Positions 10,357 through 21,122 are shown, counted from the stretch's first letter. The stretch is DNA of 64,000 bases from Nakaseomyces glabratus (GCF_010111755.1 NC_088959.1:62001-126000); one strand, 5' to 3'. Notes: a model not told the origin generated them from the sequence alone. Program-made: numbers and translations.

Positions 10357-11205
10357 GTGCTACGATCTTGCTTTTCTTTCTCCTTCACCCTCGGGGTTCG
10401 CTCTCCTCTAAGAGCAGTTGTCAGCAGGTAATACCTAGAAAAGTACGCTTGCAGGTTGTGAAAGTGACTGAGACTGAGGAATAGAAAATGCTTTTTTGAA
10501 GGGGGATGACTATCCTCAGAATGTAGCGTGGGATTGGGGGGGATCGGAGGGACGCGAGACAACAATTTTCGGGATAGAGACTCCTGAGATCGAGATCTGT
10601 ATGCTACCCACAGAAGTGTTTGTTTTCTTTCAATGAACTTCGTACTAGTGTTTCAGTACTTCAATTTGATGTGGAAAGAGATAAAACCCGTTGGCAGAAA
10701 GAAAAAGTGGAAATTGTACGGGGATTAGTATGAATGGGAGTGTGTGTGATGTGTGTGTTTTTCTTGTTTATTCCCGAACGTCTTCTTTCCGTTGGTACGC
10801 TGTTTTCTGTTCCAAGATAGCTTATTCAAGTGAACAAAACACAGAAGATTAGCAGTCTTTTAGCTATCTAAGGGGATCCCCTTATTCTAATGTAAGTAGT
10901 AACTGTGCTGCTTCAGAAGTGATTAGCTGAAACGGACTTAAACACGATAATGGAGAAGCAACGGCTTAAGTCAACTCCAACTTTTTTTATCTTAAATCAA
11001 GACTAACAACTGTTGGCAAAAAGAAATTGATAAAAACTTGTGGGTGTGAATAGATTACTGGCAGCACGTATATTATTTTTTTTTTTTGGCAACGAGCTTC
11101 TTCAGTAACTAGTGAGAGATCTTCAAGGGCAGAATTCTAATGAGTGGGAAAAGCGACCGCGGATGGTTTGATAGTGTACTTCCGATGCTCTTCCAAGAGA
11201 ACCCT

Positions 11206-11237
11206 CGGTACAACGGTACAACGGTACAACGGTATAA
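11206..11237. repeat. GGTACAAC tandem repeat
   Basis: The octamer ggtacaac is repeated three times and followed by a fourth, altered copy (ggtataac). Confidence 0.8.
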
Positions 11238-13775
11238 CTCTTGCTTTGTTCTTGTCTTGCTTTAGATTGCAACAGAACTAAACTTTTTTTTTAGAATGCA
11301 CCAATATCCAGAGTTAAAAAAAACCCCTTTGATACACAGATGAACAGGTACAAAGTGTGAAATCCAGATACCAAAATAAGACCAAAAAAAAATGAAATAG
11401 TGCCTTGCCACACACACAGTAGCTTATTTCTAAACCCTCTCTGAAAGAAACCTGAGGAACTAAAGGGATAAAAAAATAACTCAACAGTTTTAGAGTTATC
11501 TTACTGTAACAGGGTACAGAACAGAGATCACAGAGATCGCAGGGAGAGAGAGAGAGAGGACTAAAAAATTGCCTTCTTAGTAATACTCGTAGTTGTAGCG
11601 GCCACAGGGCTGATTATTCCGCAAATGACTCCCTTTGAAATTTCTGAATCACTGAAAGTGGTCAGAGAACAAAGGACAAAGGGGAAAGAATTGTAAATCA
11701 AACAGAAAACAATCCCGACACAATCAAAAAGTACGAGAATATATGAAAGTTGCTTAGAAACAGCAGTGGACGCAAAAATTAGAAGAAATACCAAAGAAAA
11801 GAAAAAAGAAAATGGAAGCTTATCGAAACAGAGGGTTACGTGGTGACCCAATACTCCAGGAAGTGTAGAGCAACTAAGTTTAAGAGAGCCGATTAGAAGA
11901 TCGTAGTGCCGAGGAACTTTATATTCGGACAAACGGAGATTTTCCTCTGGTGTTCCAAAGTACTAATAACGAGGAACGGAAAGACTAAAAAGAAAAGCGA
12001 TATCAAGCTGCGGATCTTTCTTGGACGTCTGAGAAACTAGATCCTAATTAAGAATCGCACGATTAAATAAAGAGAAAAAAAGTGAGACAAAAGCAACTCA
12101 GTACAAAGTAGCCTGTATTGGTGAGCACAATCTACTAATGTTTCTGTGTAAGTGTTTTCCGAATGTGTATTCAGAGAAAACAAAATTTACACTAATCTTG
12201 CTAATCTGAACAATTTCGATTTTCACCCACTTTTCTCGCCCCTCCGTAACCTCAAAAAGACTAAAGGGATGTATTTAAACAAAGGTGCGTGCGAGGCTTT
12301 CTTCGAGAGGGTTTAAAGATGTACTGACAAAAAGGGCAGCTTATTTAGATCCAGCACGTGAAGCAAGTATGTTTCACACGCTTTGCGATAAAAAATGATG
12401 CGTATCCCCTTCTCTTATGGCAACTTCTAAGCTTTGTCCCTTCTGATTACCACTAGTTGCAGGGACCAGAGTTTAGGCAAAGGTGATGGATACGAGTACA
12501 ATACAATCCCAAATACTATGTATATCGAGGGAAATTTAACCTTTCTTATGTAAGATGTGAATAATGCTCTTATCGCAATTACAGCTTGCTATGTTCTGGC
12601 ACTAGTCAATTTGTATTGATATTCGGGTGCTGTAGATGGGTATCCTGGCTTACCGATTTTTTAGTAATTTTATTTTTTGGCCAGTGGGGAACTACCAACT
12701 ATACGCTTCGAGAGAACAAAACTGGTATCAGGGGGGGGGGTGAGTTGGTGTTTCTTAGAGCACAAAACACAGTTGTTAGTACTATGGATAGCAATGACAA
12801 AATAAAACGAAAAACAAAAATAAGCACTGATTTGCAAGGAGGGGGTTGATTTCTAGTGGAATGATACTTGCCCACCTACTTTCAATGATATCTCCGCGGC
12901 CTTCTCAGTTGTATTGAAGGTGGAAACAGATAGTAGTCGCCTCGAAGCAGCTTGCGACCTTAGCCCTGCTTCTTTATAGAGAATGGTTGTTTGTACGACA
13001 GAATCTCTGCGGGCAAAAAATAGCAGGTCCTTACTGTGCACAACAATGGTTTGTGTACCCTAATTTTTTTCTTTGTTCAATAGAAATTCGGGTAAAAACT
13101 CAATTAGAAATTGTCCTGGTTTGTCCTTTAGAATGATTCCCTAGAGATAAACTTTCTGTCTATGCGGTGGCTTCTTGCGTTTCACACGTTTGGGTTGTGC
13201 AGCGCAGGAACAGCTGGTGTTTTGATGTTCTCTTCTGGGTTAGAGGACAACTAATGTCTCGTATTCAGTTAGGGTGCAATGCTTTCAATGCAGGTAGGGT
13301 GGGTAGGGTCACTGAGTTAAGTAGGACTGCCCTGCGAAATTTTATAGAGTTAAATGGGGGGTGGTTAGCTTTATAAGTCCGTCTTAGTAAGGGGGGAAGT
13401 CACGATATGTTCCTTTTGTATGCAAAATGTCAAGAAATACACAAGAGAATTACAGAAAGACAACTTAGACGCCGAAAACTCTACCACTACATCAAGCATC
13501 TAGCTACCTATTCCCAGCTTTTTATACTTTGCAAAACTAGCCAACTGCAATTATAAACAAAACAAAAATCTAATATAGGTAGAACTGTATATTTAATAAA
13601 AACATGTATATAACTTTTGAGGTGCTTTTTTGGGGGCAGGAACGACTTATGCATGTAGCGCGCATATTACTGGTCCCAACAGGTTAATTTATTTCCAATT
13701 AGCTGTAATTTACTTATTCTCTATGTCTAAGTATAACACCGACTCGCGATTTTTGCTGCCTGCTGTGATAACCAA

Positions 13776-13828
13776 TATTTGAAGTATTTGAAGTAGTTGC
13801 AAGCGTTGCAAGCGTTGCAATCGTTGCT
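13776..13828. repeat. Two adjacent short tandem repeats
   Basis: tatttgaag is duplicated, followed directly by three copies of a gcgttgcaa-like nonamer (caagcgttg, caagcgttg, caatcgttg). Located in the gene-free region. Confidence 0.75.
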
Positions 13829-14669
13829 TCTAAACCTATTAATATCTTTCTATTTGACAACCTTTGAACTCGCAAAGTGTTGTGTACCTTTTTCATATCT
13901 GGTTTTTGAGGTTTTAGGTCATGACCCAAATCTTGCAACAGGCCCCCGGTTTAAATTAGTCACAACCAGAGGAAAGAGATACCTGCCAGTGTTTTTTTTT
14001 TTACCTTACATATTCGAATCTGGCTTGTACTCTCTACAAGCTGATTTATTGGTGTGGGGTATCGGGAAAAGTAGTAGCCAAAATAATACCAGCCGCATAA
14101 CTTTGTGCTTTCTTTACAGTGCCCAATACAACTTTAAATCCTGTTGTCACGATGAAACTAAGAAGCTGAACCCTCTCGGATAACTCCGTGCGGTCGTGGT
14201 ACAGATAACAAGAACCTTAATCTTGTCTTGCTAACACTATATAATTAATTGATGTTTTAGATTGCATTTTTCAAGATAAATAATGCTAAAGATAAAAGAT
14301 TAGGATCCGAAGGAAAAGAGTATTGTGGGGTGCCTGTCACATTTCTTTTTGCTCGACAGTATAGAACCACTGCATCTGATTGTATTCCAGGCCAAATACA
14401 CTCGCCGTCAAGAGGTTTTAACAAAAGTAACCATACAAATACAAATCTAGAAAATAAGACTAAACTATATACAGTCAACAACCTCCAAGAACCAACTCGA
14501 TCAAGCCCAAATCCTTTCAACTCGATCAAGCAGATGTGTCTATCGTTTTGATAAGTATCTCACAAAACCGTAAACCCTAATTATGAGATCGAACGATGCG
14601 CCAAACACGAGTGTAAGTGTCACTACATTGGCTGTGGCATGTGATTCTTCTATTTTTCTCTCTTCGAAA

Positions 14670-14711
14670 GCGAAGAAAAAAAAATTCTGAAAAAAAAAAA
14701 ATGTATATAAA
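14670..14711 (+). promoter_or_regulatory. Poly(dA) tract and TATA box facing right
   Basis: Two A-tracts of nine and twelve A's are followed by TATATAAATA on the plus strand at about 14702-14711. This resembles a yeast core promoter pointing toward the 3' end of GLO4. The first ATG downstream (14836) opens only an 11-codon frame. Confidence 0.45.
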
Positions 14712-15084
14712 TACAGTGCTGATGGTAGAAAAGTTCAAATCTTCTAAAAAGACTTCTCTTGTTCAAAGCTCAGATCCCTGGAATCTTTAAAATTATTCTC
14801 CGACCTTATAGAAAAGGAACTTCCTAAGCTCTTACAATGGCACTGGGGGTGTGGACAGCGGAGATATACTGATTGCAGGGGTCTGTCTTATAAAAGATGG
14901 CACTCTTGTGGAGATGATCTATGAAACACTTCTTCTTCTTCGTTTCATTTGTTATTTTCCCTTTTATCGGAAAATGACGCAAATAGATTTCTCAAACATT
15001 TACTACAAAAGTATTGAATTTCTTGTTACGTTATATTGATAAATATGTGTGTGTCTGTTATAAATATTTTGCTGTGGTGTCTTA

Positions 15085-15945
15085 TTACATGGCATTCTTC
15101 ATCTTTCTCAGCTTGTCCATGACAGCAGCAGATGTCCATTGGTTCTCTGAATCACCTACAGCAGCTCTAACTATAGGATCGTCTAGTTTCATGAAAGGAT
15201 TGAATAGCAATTCATCGGCCAATGTGAATTTACCAGTAGTAACTTCATGCTCGTTGCAAAATCTTTCCAATTCATCAAACCTGCTGTTTACGTTAGTAGT
15301 TGGATAAATCTTACTACGAACAAACTTGACATTGCTCTTTGTGTATTCATGGCCCGGGTACACAAGAGTACTAGACCAATTGTTCTTGCCGACACCTTCT
15401 AATATATACTTGTTCAGAGCGGCATCCATCTCTTCGCCGGTACCTTCAAAGAATCTACCACAACCAGCAGTAAACAGGGTGTCACCAGTAAAGATACATC
15501 TTTCGTCAGTTTCCGGGTCTCTTATGTAGTAGCATACAGAGTCCTGTGTATGGCATGGAGTCCTAATGCATGTAACATCCAAATTACCAATCTTTAGCTT
15601 CTGTGAATGTGTTGGAATCAATGTAACATTGTCACACTCCTCAGAGCCACCAATTACTTGCAATGGCTTGCCAACAGTCTCCTTAAATTGCTTTAGCAAA
15701 CTAGTGTTACCACCAGCATGGTCATAGTGGTGATGAGTATTGACTAACGCCACTACACTTTCCCTTTCGCTCTCTGACAACTCTGGCCAGACTTCATGCG
15801 GCTCAGCTGGATCAATTAACCAAGATGTGGTTTGGTCCTGGTTGCTGACCAGATAACTGTAGTTGACACCACCTGTGTGCCATCTCATCTTAATTGGCTT
15901 AACATGCATCTTCCTAATTAATTGTAGGTTCCTCAGTCTGTTCAT
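15085..15945 (-). CDS. GLO4: Glyoxalase II (hydroxyacylglutathione hydrolase), GLO2/GLO4 family
   Basis: 286 residues. The metallo-beta-lactamase metal-binding motif THHHYDHAGG is at residues 70-79, with further ligands in RTPCHTQDS and FTGDTLF and the C-terminal PGHEYT motif. It hydrolyses S-lactoylglutathione to lactate and glutathione, the second step of methylglyoxal detoxification. The first 12 residues (MNRLRNLQLIRK) are basic without acids, as in a mitochondrial presequence; Met13 and Met20 could give a cytosolic form. S. cerevisiae has cytosolic Glo2 and mitochondrial Glo4. The neighbour CKB2 supports the YOR040W (GLO4) position, but if the genome has one copy it may serve both roles. 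Confidence 0.93.
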   Translation of the reverse strand: MNRLRNLQLIRKMHVKPIKMRWHTGGVNYSYLVSNQDQTTSWLIDPAEPHEVWPELSESERESVVALVNTHHHYDHAGGNTSLLKQFKETVGKPLQVIGGSEECDNVTLIPTHSQKLKIGNLDVTCIRTPCHTQDSVCYYIRDPETDERCIFTGDTLFTAGCGRFFEGTGEEMDAALNKYILEGVGKNNWSSTLVYPGHEYTKSNVKFVRSKIYPTTNVNSRFDELERFCNEHEVTTGKFTLADELLFNPFMKLDDPIVRAAVGDSENQWTSAAVMDKLRKMKNAM

Positions 15946-16659
15946 AAAATTATTTATGGCCAGCTTCTAAAACCTGTTACAGAATCGGTTACTGGATCTA
16001 GTCACTACTCAAATAGATATAATTGCAAGGATAAGTCTCAAAGTTTAGAAACTTTGAGTGCTACACAATGTCCCCATTAGGGAGCAGGTCGTCTTAGCAA
16101 TTTAGGGCTGCTCTAGCTCGCTTTTTTTCTCGATAGCTAGTCGGGCTTTCTTTCTTTCGCACGGACATAACTTTAATAGATAAAGCTCAACTTCATGTGA
16201 TAATATTATTAGGCATTCAATTTAATGATATTATAGAGCATTCTATACTCGTTACAAACAACATTTAAACATCGGTATGATACAAAAGTCTTCAATTATA
16301 TCATTTAAATAGTTTTATCCCCGGTAAAATGCAACAAAGTTAAATGGCAACTGAAGTTACTCTCATCCAGAATGGCCATTGGTGCCATTACTGCACAAGA
16401 GGTAATATAAAAACCAGTTGACCACAACGTACTTTGGTGTCTCTGTGTGGGTTTTCATCCATTTTTGAACAGCAGGGCAGGATGAAGTATATTACTAAAA
16501 TTGAAGTATGCAATTGACAGTTGAATATGAAATAGAAAATAAATCATTCATATAAATTTTGATAATCAAATGACTGAAAAAGACATGGTGCTAAAGGAAG
16601 AGAAATCGTTACACTTCGTGATATTAGGTTATGTCGGCAAATATTATTAACGGAGATTT
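15946..16659. other. Intergenic: GLO4 promoter and CKB2 3' flank
   Basis: 714 bp, no gene seen. AT-rich with a T-rich tract near 16122-16160. Confidence 0.6.
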
Positions 16660-17439
16660 TCAATCACGGAAGCCACCACTTTTTGATAAGTCAACCTCTT
16701 TAGCTTGAAGTCTCTTAACCAACTTGAGCCTTTGCAACTCTTGCCAACGTGTTAGTTGTGCTTGTTTATGTAATTCGAACCCAAATATCTTTGGAACATA
16801 TCTAGCAGTTGGGTGTTTAGGTACCATGTCTGGGAATGCCTGTAAGAACATTCCTGGGAAACTAGTTCCGAAGTATGCACCATCAATGGAACTGTGTCTA
16901 GATGACTTAGGGTTGTAAAGGTCTTCACATGATGGACAGTATAGTTTGACACTATCTATACCAGGAACATCATGTAAACCCACCGGCAGCAAAGGTTGAA
17001 AGTTACAATATACTCTTGAACATCTACCAAAATCTGCGTCTTTGTACTTGCTCAACATCTTCTGTAATCCTTTCACCGTGATAATATATCTCGCATGGAT
17101 CAACCCATAAAATTTTCTGGCGTCATTCTCCAATTGCTCAAGACGTGCTTTGGACATGTTCTCCACAATGCTGTCATCTAACTCATCCACTATATATTGT
17201 ACAACTTGGCTGAACTTCGACACTGTCTTTTGTAAGTTAATCAGATTGAAACGGTCTGTTATGTATTCTGGATCGACGTCACAGAAGTATTCATGCCCTT
17301 TTCTTCCTAAAAACAAATCTATCCACATCTGAGCATACTCTGAAGAATCAGTGGCGTCGTCCATTACTTCATCATCCAACTCAACCCTGCTAGTGTTTGT
17401 ACTCATACGATCCGCCATCTGTATATCTCTCTCAGTCAT
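16660..17439 (-). CDS. CKB2: Casein kinase 2 regulatory subunit beta'
   Basis: 259 residues (S. cerevisiae Ckb2 has 258). The core is nearly invariant: WIDLFLGRKGHEYFCDVDPE at residues 39-58 and a four-cysteine zinc site at Cys140, Cys145, Cys168 and Cys171 that forms the CK2-beta dimer interface. The C-terminus, HKQAQLTRWQELQRL, is the region that contacts the catalytic subunit. CK2 is a constitutive Ser/Thr kinase acting in growth, the cell cycle and transcription. It lies between GLO4 and HIR2, as YOR039W does. It lacks the acidic insert of Ckb1, so beta' is preferred. Confidence 0.97.
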   Translation of the reverse strand: MTERDIQMADRMSTNTSRVELDDEVMDDATDSSEYAQMWIDLFLGRKGHEYFCDVDPEYITDRFNLINLQKTVSKFSQVVQYIVDELDDSIVENMSKARLEQLENDARKFYGLIHARYIITVKGLQKMLSKYKDADFGRCSRVYCNFQPLLPVGLHDVPGIDSVKLYCPSCEDLYNPKSSRHSSIDGAYFGTSFPGMFLQAFPDMVPKHPTARYVPKIFGFELHKQAQLTRWQELQRLKLVKRLQAKEVDLSKSGGFRD

Positions 17440-18060
17440 GGTATCACTTAATATCTATTATTATATTGTAGTTTCTGCGTTACTTAGGTTTCCTTTCTCC
17501 TCCAAATACTGTATTTGCTTCTATCAATGGAGCTCTATCACGGATACAATCTCCTGCTGCTCTAACTATTCTGTGTAGTGGTATTCCCAAAGCAGCTATG
17601 CCCCCTTTTCAATTGGTATCAATGTAATGTGCTACTACCAGCAGATAAGACAAAATTGCACTCTCTCAAATGCTGCTGCCAAGAGTATATACTCAAACGT
17701 CAAGACAGTGTCAGTCCAAAGATCGTCAATCAATCTCACAGTCCAAGGATTGTCCATCAACTAACAACGTTTCCCAAGCGTATTTTTCCAAATTGCTTCA
17801 GAATATTTTTTTTTTTTCAGAGAAATCATCAAAATCCGTGTCGTGTGCGTATTTGGCAGAAGATAGGCTAGTTTAACAATACAACAATAGTAAAATTGAT
17901 TCAAGCAGTAGTCTTGGATGGTGTCTCTTATACCAACCACTCTTGTCATTAGAATATTCCTTACAAAGGTATACTAATTAGTAACGGATTCAACGCTTCG
18001 CATCTCCTTCCAATTATTTCGAGTGTTTATAAGATATAAAAAAGCAGACACGAATTCTAG
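17440..18060. promoter_or_regulatory. Divergent CKB2/HIR2 promoter region
   Basis: 621 bp between divergent starts; no gene. A poly(T) tract lies at 17807-17818. At about 17713-17762 there is a short imperfect internal duplication (cagtccaa-g-at-gtc units). Confidence 0.5.
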
Positions 18061-21054
18061 ATGAGGTTGTTGAAGTATCCCTTAGAAGGTATTAGCGGTA
18101 ATGTTACGAGTCTTGTTACAATTGACGCCGAGTATGTTGTTGTGTGTGGGAGTCGCGGAGATATACAGGTATGGCACCAGCAACAGTTACTGGATACCGC
18201 GTTTGACAGGTGTACCCTTGAAACTTTGAAGCCGAAATATAGTTTCACGTTTGAACTTAAAGATGACGAGGACGAGTTAGTTTTTGCCATGGGTGATCGC
18301 GATTGTCTGTACTTGGGAACTGAGCACAGCGTTTACAGCTATTCCGGATGGCTAAAAGCGTTGGAATCTGGTCACACTACATTGGAAAACAAGCTGATAT
18401 ATACGACAGTGAGCCAATCTATCATTACAGATGTGAAATGGGATTCTCTTTTGGATATACTCTTTGTTTTGACTGATAGGCCTTGTAAGATACATTTGTT
18501 TGATACTAGATCAGCCAACAAAAAGGAAATTACATCAATAGCCCTCGATAAAAATAGCAAGCCCCTTACCGGTGTAGTAGATCCATCTGGTGCAGGTACA
18601 TTCACTGTCTTAACATCCGATAGATCAATTGTAGTATATCATATCAATAGAACTGGTGATTATAAAGAAGTGAAAAAACTATCGCAACACGTATTAGTCT
18701 ACCCGTTGCATTACAAGATCACTATGCCCCCACAAGCAGATTTCCTACCAATAATAAACAGTTTAAAAGGTAGCTCAGGAGCAGCAGGTTCAACAGCTAC
18801 GGTTCTACTTAATAGAAATGAAAATTATAAAGTGATGTCTACTTTGGTACCTTCAGCATCGAGTAATACTAAGGTTCTAGTGCATTCCCCAAAAATGTAT
18901 GAGAAGGCCAACTTGAAGAGAGGGACAATTTCAAGGTACAATTTAGTAGCTACATCAACAAATACAGATGGCTCGATTATGATATGGAACACAAAGAGGG
19001 GTAAACCATTATTTGCCCCACTAAATATTTCTGATTCAGCCATAAATGATATGATATGGTCAAGTAATGGGTTGACACTTTTTGCAGTGTCGAACGACAA
19101 TGTACTTTATACTTTTGCATTTTTGCAAGATGACTTAGGTAAAACTGTGCCTATGGAGGAAATTGAGAATATACGCCAATCCAACATCATTAAAGAGCCT
19201 CTCCCTATTGCATATGTCATTACTGCTTCCGATGGTTTGGGGGACATATCCACCTCAAAAAATCAAGGTTTGGGCGTGGCAGCTGATAATAGTAGTAATA
19301 TACTTTCTACTGACACTAATACGAACGAAAAAAATCTGTCTACAGTAAATACAACGGAACCTCAGACAAACTCTCAAAGTTCTAGTTATAACAACAAGCC
19401 AGAAAGTAAGCTTGACTCCTCTAAGAGTGAAATAACTTCCGCAGATAGTTCTGATGAGAAGGCTAAAAACTTAGAAGCCAGACCAATTGAAGCCAAGAGT
19501 AAGAAAATATTAAATGGTAAAAATCTAGAAAGTAAAAGTTCTTCTGTAACAACTAGCGATAATATTCAAAAGAAAGTAGAGGATTCTAAATCTAATGTTA
19601 GCGTTACTGCTACAGAAAAGAAAACCAAACCTGATAAGAAATCAATCAAGTCTGAAAATGGTGAATCTAAAGTAAATAAAGCTCAAAATACTATCAGTCC
19701 AAAAGAAAGTAATACGACGGACAATAAATCAACCACACCGGACTTTAAGAATCCTTCGTATCAGGTTCCTAAGGATCTTAAAAGAAAGCCTAAGGAGGAT
19801 GCATTAGGAAATGCAGTTACTAAAAGAGCCAAAAAAGACTTAGAGCCTGTTGATTTTCTAGATACGGGTCTACTTCTGCCAAATGTAGCCTTTTCTCGTG
19901 TCAGGTTGTCAACTCCATTGATTCGAATGAATATTGATTGTACATCATCCAATGACAGTAAAATATTACTAAATATTAGAAACGGTAGCGGAAATGAGCA
20001 AAAGCCCACAATTGTGAAATTACTTGATAAAACAGTTACACCAGAAAGAACCTTGTTCCAGGATTTTATTCCAAAATTTGTTAGCCTTGCTACATCCGGT
20101 GATGATTTTTGGGCTTGTTCGAGTGAAGATGGAACTCTATATATATTCAATGATGTAGGGAGGAAAATTATTCCACCTCTTACGATTGGGGTTCCTATAA
20201 GTTTTTTAGAAGCTTGCGGGAAATATTTATTGTGTGTCTCCAGTATTGGAGAGCTATATTGCTGGAATATTGCTTCCAGTAAATTGGAATTTCCTGTTAC
20301 AACCATTTTCCCCTTATTAAGTCCAAGTATAAGGTACTCAGATGATATTTTGACTAGAGCTGAAAATATTACAATGTGCTCTGTCACAAATAATGGCTTC
20401 CCTATTGCTACTTTGAGTAATGGGGATGGTTACATGTACGATAAAAATATGGAAACGTGGCTTCTTGTCTCTGACGGTTGGTGGGCTTATGGTTCTCAAT
20501 ATTGGGATTCTACTAATAACTCTAATTTGATTCCAGATTCTTCTACAAAGCCAACTGAAGGACAGTCTTCTACCGAAATATCAAAAGCAAGTATTGTCAC
20601 TCTACTGGAGAAGAAGACTAATAATGAATTAACTAGAAAGGGTAGAATAAAGAATTTACGAAGATTTGCTAGGACAATTCTGATGAAAGAGGGATTTGAG
20701 AATATTGAGGAGATTGTAACTTTATCGCACTTGGAAAACAAACTGCTTGTAACATTGAGGCTTGAAGAGCAGCATGAGTTTAAGAAACTAATTAAGCTTT
20801 ATGCCGTAAAATTAGGTGAACTTGGTTATGTAGATAGACTTCGTGATCTTTTTGCATGGATTATTTCTGACAGCAATGACAATGGTGACTTAATTCCTGG
20901 TATTAATAGAAAAGAATTAGTTAAAACTCTATTGACAGCATGTGCGGATTTAAGATCAGTACAACGAGTGACCATTGATTATGCAGATATGTTGGGTTAC
21001 TTACCGAACGATATTTTTTTCGATTGTGAATCACAAAATGATACTGGTAAGTAG
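18061..21054 (+). CDS. HIR2: HIR histone chaperone complex subunit, WD-repeat protein
   Basis: 997 residues, longer than S. cerevisiae Hir2 (875). N-terminal WD-type repeats fill roughly residues 1-390 (for example NTDGSIMIWNTKRGKPL). A low-complexity Lys/Ser/Asn/Thr-rich linker of about 190 residues follows (near 420-610). The Hir/HIRA C-terminal domain (about 615-990) begins after KRAKKDLEPVDFLDTG. The HIR complex (Hir1, Hir2, Hir3, Hpc2) deposits H3-H4 outside S phase and represses histone genes. The extra length is mainly in the linker. It overlaps nothing and converges on CYC2, with 68 bp between the stops. Confidence 0.95.
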   Translation: MRLLKYPLEGISGNVTSLVTIDAEYVVVCGSRGDIQVWHQQQLLDTAFDRCTLETLKPKYSFTFELKDDEDELVFAMGDRDCLYLGTEHSVYSYSGWLKALESGHTTLENKLIYTTVSQSIITDVKWDSLLDILFVLTDRPCKIHLFDTRSANKKEITSIALDKNSKPLTGVVDPSGAGTFTVLTSDRSIVVYHINRTGDYKEVKKLSQHVLVYPLHYKITMPPQADFLPIINSLKGSSGAAGSTATVLLNRNENYKVMSTLVPSASSNTKVLVHSPKMYEKANLKRGTISRYNLVATSTNTDGSIMIWNTKRGKPLFAPLNISDSAINDMIWSSNGLTLFAVSNDNVLYTFAFLQDDLGKTVPMEEIENIRQSNIIKEPLPIAYVITASDGLGDISTSKNQGLGVAADNSSNILSTDTNTNEKNLSTVNTTEPQTNSQSSSYNNKPESKLDSSKSEITSADSSDEKAKNLEARPIEAKSKKILNGKNLESKSSSVTTSDNIQKKVEDSKSNVSVTATEKKTKPDKKSIKSENGESKVNKAQNTISPKESNTTDNKSTTPDFKNPSYQVPKDLKRKPKEDALGNAVTKRAKKDLEPVDFLDTGLLLPNVAFSRVRLSTPLIRMNIDCTSSNDSKILLNIRNGSGNEQKPTIVKLLDKTVTPERTLFQDFIPKFVSLATSGDDFWACSSEDGTLYIFNDVGRKIIPPLTIGVPISFLEACGKYLLCVSSIGELYCWNIASSKLEFPVTTIFPLLSPSIRYSDDILTRAENITMCSVTNNGFPIATLSNGDGYMYDKNMETWLLVSDGWWAYGSQYWDSTNNSNLIPDSSTKPTEGQSSTEISKASIVTLLEKKTNNELTRKGRIKNLRRFARTILMKEGFENIEEIVTLSHLENKLLVTLRLEEQHEFKKLIKLYAVKLGELGYVDRLRDLFAWIISDSNDNGDLIPGINRKELVKTLLTACADLRSVQRVTIDYADMLGYLPNDIFFDCESQNDTGK

Positions 21055-21122
21055 TATTAATAGGTAAATACATAAGGTACATTTATTTACAAGGTCAAAT
21101 GAGTCCAAGTGCTAGTTTTTCT

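Larger units (their letters stand above)
8777..15084. promoter_or_regulatory. 6.3 kb gene-free region upstream of GAT2
   Basis: No ORF over about 130 codons and none with a recognisable domain; several of the longer open stretches lack an ATG start. From about 8.83 to 10.8 kb the plus strand is strongly T- and G-rich, so the GAT2 sense strand is A/C-rich, as in yeast 5' leaders. From about 11.3 to 12.1 kb the bias reverses. It contains many CCCCT/AGGGG stress-element cores (for example 10871-10882), a CACGTG at 12354-12359, ACCCTAA cores at 13057 and 14574, several short tandem repeats and poly(A/T) tracts. No tRNA, snRNA or centromere pattern was recognised. Confidence 0.7.

Noticed and set aside
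10284..10565. 93-codon Lys/Pro/His-rich reverse frame
   Set aside because: No ATG start; composition simply reflects the A/C-rich strand.
11561..11932. 123-codon reverse frame with hydrophobic stretches in the GAT2 upstream block
   Set aside because: It starts at a TTG, has no internal Met that would leave a substantial protein, and shows no recognisable family.
12120..12170. Possible centromere CDEIII (ttttccgaa)
   Set aside because: The preceding 80-160 bp are not AT-rich and no RTCACRTG element lies at the right distance.
12610..12650. Telomerase RNA template candidate (gggtgctgtag), suggested by G-rich telomere-like sequence
   Set aside because: Only a partial resemblance to the C. glabrata-type telomere repeat; no full repeat-plus template. 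The same goes for gtgtggggtatcggg near 14053.
14636..14645. Possible CDEI (ATCACATG, reverse) in the gene-free block
   Set aside because: No AT-rich CDEII and no TTCCGAA follow at a suitable spacing on that strand.
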